Part shown: positions 5,313 to 6,832 of the stretch, in pieces
How the letters are laid out: every line of letters begins with the position of its first letter
Position numbering within the stretch: position 1 is the stretch's first letter
NCBI GenBank assembly: GCA_938041635.1
Contig: CALIAD010000029.1
Coordinates: 1-6,832, forward strand
Direction of reading: 5' to 3'
DNA: 6,832 bases
Origin: an uncultured Atopobium sp.
GTDB lineage: Bacteria > Actinomycetota > Coriobacteriia > Coriobacteriales > Atopobiaceae
Made by a program: the position numbers and the translations under genes
The notes under the pieces: generated by a model
What the model saw: the letters and a program-made list of their open reading frames with translations, nothing else
The model's database searches: none
Told to the model about the DNA's origin: nothing

Positions 5313-5321
5313 GGAGCACAC

Positions 5322-6832
5322 ATGATTTATCTTTCCCAGTTAATGGGTAATCCGGTTCTAGATTCAGAAGGCGAGAAGATCGGTTCTGTCTCCGACCTTG
5401 GAATTGCTACCGGAGAAGTTTTTCCTCGCATCACTTCCCTTGCTTTTATGGGCCCTGGCCGCACGCCAATGATGATTTCTTGGCGCAAGTATGTTGATAC
5501 CTACGATGAGGACGTCATTAGGCTCAAGGTACCTTCAACTGAGATTCGTTTCTCGTACCTGCAGCCTAACGAGGTTCTTCTCGCCCGAGATATTCTGAAC
5601 AAGCAGATCGTTGATACGCGTGGTATTCGTGTTGTCCGCGTAAACGACCTCAAGCTTTCCGATACCAGCTCAACACAGCTGCGTCTTCTGGGCGCAGAGG
5701 TTGGCGCACGCGGCCTGCTGCGCAGCCTTTCTCCCCAGCTGGAGCACCTGGTCACCCGCATTGCGCGCGCTATGGGTCACCCCATGCAAGAGCGCATCAT
5801 TGCGTGGAGCTACATGGACCTGGTTGAGCGCGACCTCTCCAACGTTAAGCTCTCCGTTTCCCACAAAACGTTGGACGAACTGCACCCTGCTGACGTCGCT
5901 GACATTATCGAGCGCCTGGACTCTCGCCTGCGTAGCCAGGTGTTTGCCCAGCTTGATGACGAGCAGCGCGCCGGCGCAATGGCAGAGTTCAACGACGACG
6001 CCATGGCAGTTGAGCTCATCGGCGGCCTGAACGAAAAAGAAGCATCTCGCATCCTGTCCGAGATGGACCCAGACGACGCAGCCGAGCTTGTCTCCGAGCT
6101 GAGCTACGACCGTGCCGAGAAACTCCTACGCTTGATGGGCGTTAAGGAGCAGCGCGCTATTAGGCAGCTGCTGGGATATCGCGAGTACACCGCCGGCCGT
6201 ATTATGACGTCCGAGGCGCTTTCTGTTCCTGAGGACCAGACTGTTGCGTACGCCTTTGATCGCCTGCGCAACCTGGACGAGGATTTTGAGACCGTCCGCT
6301 ATCTCTACCTTACTGACGAGGATGGACGCCTGTCCGGAATTGTTACCTTGAACCGCCTGATTGTCTCCGAGCCAGAGACTAAGCTCGAGGAGATTGCTAA
6401 TAAGAACCTGGTCACCGCCTCACCAGAGGACGATCAGGAAGACGTTGCTCGAAACATTGCAAAATACAACCTGCTGGCCATGCCTGTTGTTTCTGACGAC
6501 AACCGCCTGCTGGGCATTGTTACCGTCGACGATGCTCTTGACGTTCTTGAAGAGGAACACGCCGAGGACCTGCAGATTGTTGGTGGCGGCAGGAGCGATT
6601 CCGACTCTGGCGACCGCGGCCGCAACATTATTTGGTTCCTCCACCGCAACCTCTGGCTCTTGTTCTGGGTTGCTTCCGTTGTGATTGCTGCCTTTGTAGG
6701 AACAGCCGCAACATCTAATCCAATCATGGGTATTTTCGCAGCTCTTTGCACTATTACCATGCCAATCTCACTGAATCTGAGCGAGAATACCGTCAACTAC
6801 GTGACAAACTTCTTCCTCACAGACGATCCTGG
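5322..6832 (+). CDS. mgtE: MgtE-type magnesium transporter family protein with N-terminal PRC-barrel (3' end beyond window)
   Basis: The first 503 residues are visible. Domains: PRC-barrel-like segment (about 1-75, GNPVLDSEGEKIGSVSDLGI), a second PRC-like segment (84-135), MgtE_N helical superhelix (about 183-285, LHPADVADIIERL, MDPDDAAELVSEL), a CBS pair (about 290-410, AGRIMTSE, LLGIVTVDDALDVLEEEHAED), the LQIVGG linker (417-422), then membrane helices at about 442-462 and 467-486. In MgtE channels the N and CBS domains bind Mg2+ and close a dimeric pore. The PRC/MgtE_N/CBS arrangement resembles actinobacterial proteins such as M. tuberculosis Rv1232c, here joined to a membrane part. Oddly, the stretch aligning to the usual MPIVAGMGGNAGTQ pore segment reads MPISLNLSENTVNY (480-493). 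Transport is therefore uncertain. The start has AAGGAG (5311-5316) five bases upstream. No stop codon occurs before the window end. Confidence 0.88.
   Translation, partial: MIYLSQLMGNPVLDSEGEKIGSVSDLGIATGEVFPRITSLAFMGPGRTPMMISWRKYVDTYDEDVIRLKVPSTEIRFSYLQPNEVLLARDILNKQIVDTRGIRVVRVNDLKLSDTSSTQLRLLGAEVGARGLLRSLSPQLEHLVTRIARAMGHPMQERIIAWSYMDLVERDLSNVKLSVSHKTLDELHPADVADIIERLDSRLRSQVFAQLDDEQRAGAMAEFNDDAMAVELIGGLNEKEASRILSEMDPDDAAELVSELSYDRAEKLLRLMGVKEQRAIRQLLGYREYTAGRIMTSEALSVPEDQTVAYAFDRLRNLDEDFETVRYLYLTDEDGRLSGIVTLNRLIVSEPETKLEEIANKNLVTASPEDDQEDVARNIAKYNLLAMPVVSDDNRLLGIVTVDDALDVLEEEHAEDLQIVGGGRSDSDSGDRGRNIIWFLHRNLWLLFWVASVVIAAFVGTAATSNPIMGIFAALCTITMPISLNLSENTVNYVTNFFLTDDP

Larger units (their letters stand above)
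5113..5321 (+). promoter_or_regulatory. Structured 5' leader of mgtE, possible Mg2+-responsive element
   Basis: Four stems can be drawn by eye. (1) GTGAATTGT (5117-5125) with ACAATTCAC (5136-5144), 9 bp. (2) AGGTCAGC (5165-5172) with GCTGACCT (5195-5202), 8 bp. (3) GCGGTGT (5206-5212) with GCACCGT (5221-5227), 7 bp including two G-U pairs. (4) CGTGGC (5254-5259) with GCCACG (5284-5289), 6 bp. CCTCAC (5185-5190) in loop 2 can instead pair with GTGAGG (5226-5231), and GGGG (5230-5233) with CCCC (5251-5254), so alternative folds are possible. There is no T-run, hence no intrinsic attenuator. I cannot match it to the M-box or another riboswitch class. Regulation by Mg2+ is inferred only from the gene it precedes. 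Confidence 0.5.

Noticed and set aside
4990..5319. 109-residue open frame on the reverse strand opposite the mgtE promoter and leader
   Set aside because: No family resemblance and no ribosome-binding site; Arg/Cys-rich composition is expected from reading GC-rich repeats and hairpins backwards, and it overlaps a well-supported promoter and leader.
5113..5321. Calling the leader an M-box or a c-di-AMP (ydaO) riboswitch
   Set aside because: A short GGGGTGAAATCGC run looked ydaO-like and AATGCAG looked M-box-like, but the other conserved segments of either class are missing by eye.
5501..6684. Several open frames within mgtE in other frames (e.g. 5701-6030 forward, 5810-6052 reverse, 6361-6684 forward)
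   Set aside because: They are shadows of the long mgtE frame, which shows continuous domain similarity across the whole interval.

Overview
The window looks like a chromosomal segment of a moderate-GC actinobacterium, most likely a coriobacterium (Atopobium/Olsenella/Lancefieldella-like). The inference rests on the gene set, on an MgtE protein with the actinobacterial PRC-barrel/MgtE_N/CBS layout, and on codon and GC level. No 16S or marker gene is present, so the taxon is a moderate-confidence guess. There is no phage, IS, CRISPR or integrase signal.

Layout: (1) 46-3230, three forward genes: a RhlE-like DEAD-box RNA helicase, a small four-helix DUF1304 membrane protein, and an RlmI-like 23S rRNA methyltransferase. 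The gaps are 44 and 72 bp. (2) 3242-3736, tadA on the reverse strand, convergent with the methyltransferase and separated from it by 11 bp. (3) 3737-3990, an intergenic region with three tandem 43-bp repeats, followed by tRNA-Ser(UGA) at 3991-4081. (4) 4330-4872, a monocistronic lemA gene with a consensus -10 and a strong terminator. (5) 4873-5321, a 449-bp intergenic region with the lemA terminator, an 11-bp-period GC-rich repeat, a promoter and a long hairpin-rich leader. (6) 5322 to the window end, an MgtE-type protein cut by the window edge.

The first half has a translation and RNA theme: helicase, rRNA methylation, tRNA A34 deamination and tRNA-Ser. The coding genes are mostly ordinary. 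The unexplained signal lies between genes. The mgtE leader is about 210 nt, contains at least four hairpins, and holds two possible micro-ORFs; one of these, MKPRPHSR, lies almost entirely in a hairpin loop with its ribosome-binding site and stop in the stem. I do not recognise this leader as a known Mg2+ riboswitch. A CTCGCGAG palindrome lies inside the mgtE promoter spacer and again inside a perfect 14-bp palindrome over the rlmI ribosome-binding site. A nested 43/21.5-bp repeat array lies upstream of tadA. In the MgtE protein, the stretch aligning to the usual glycine-rich pore motif is degenerate.
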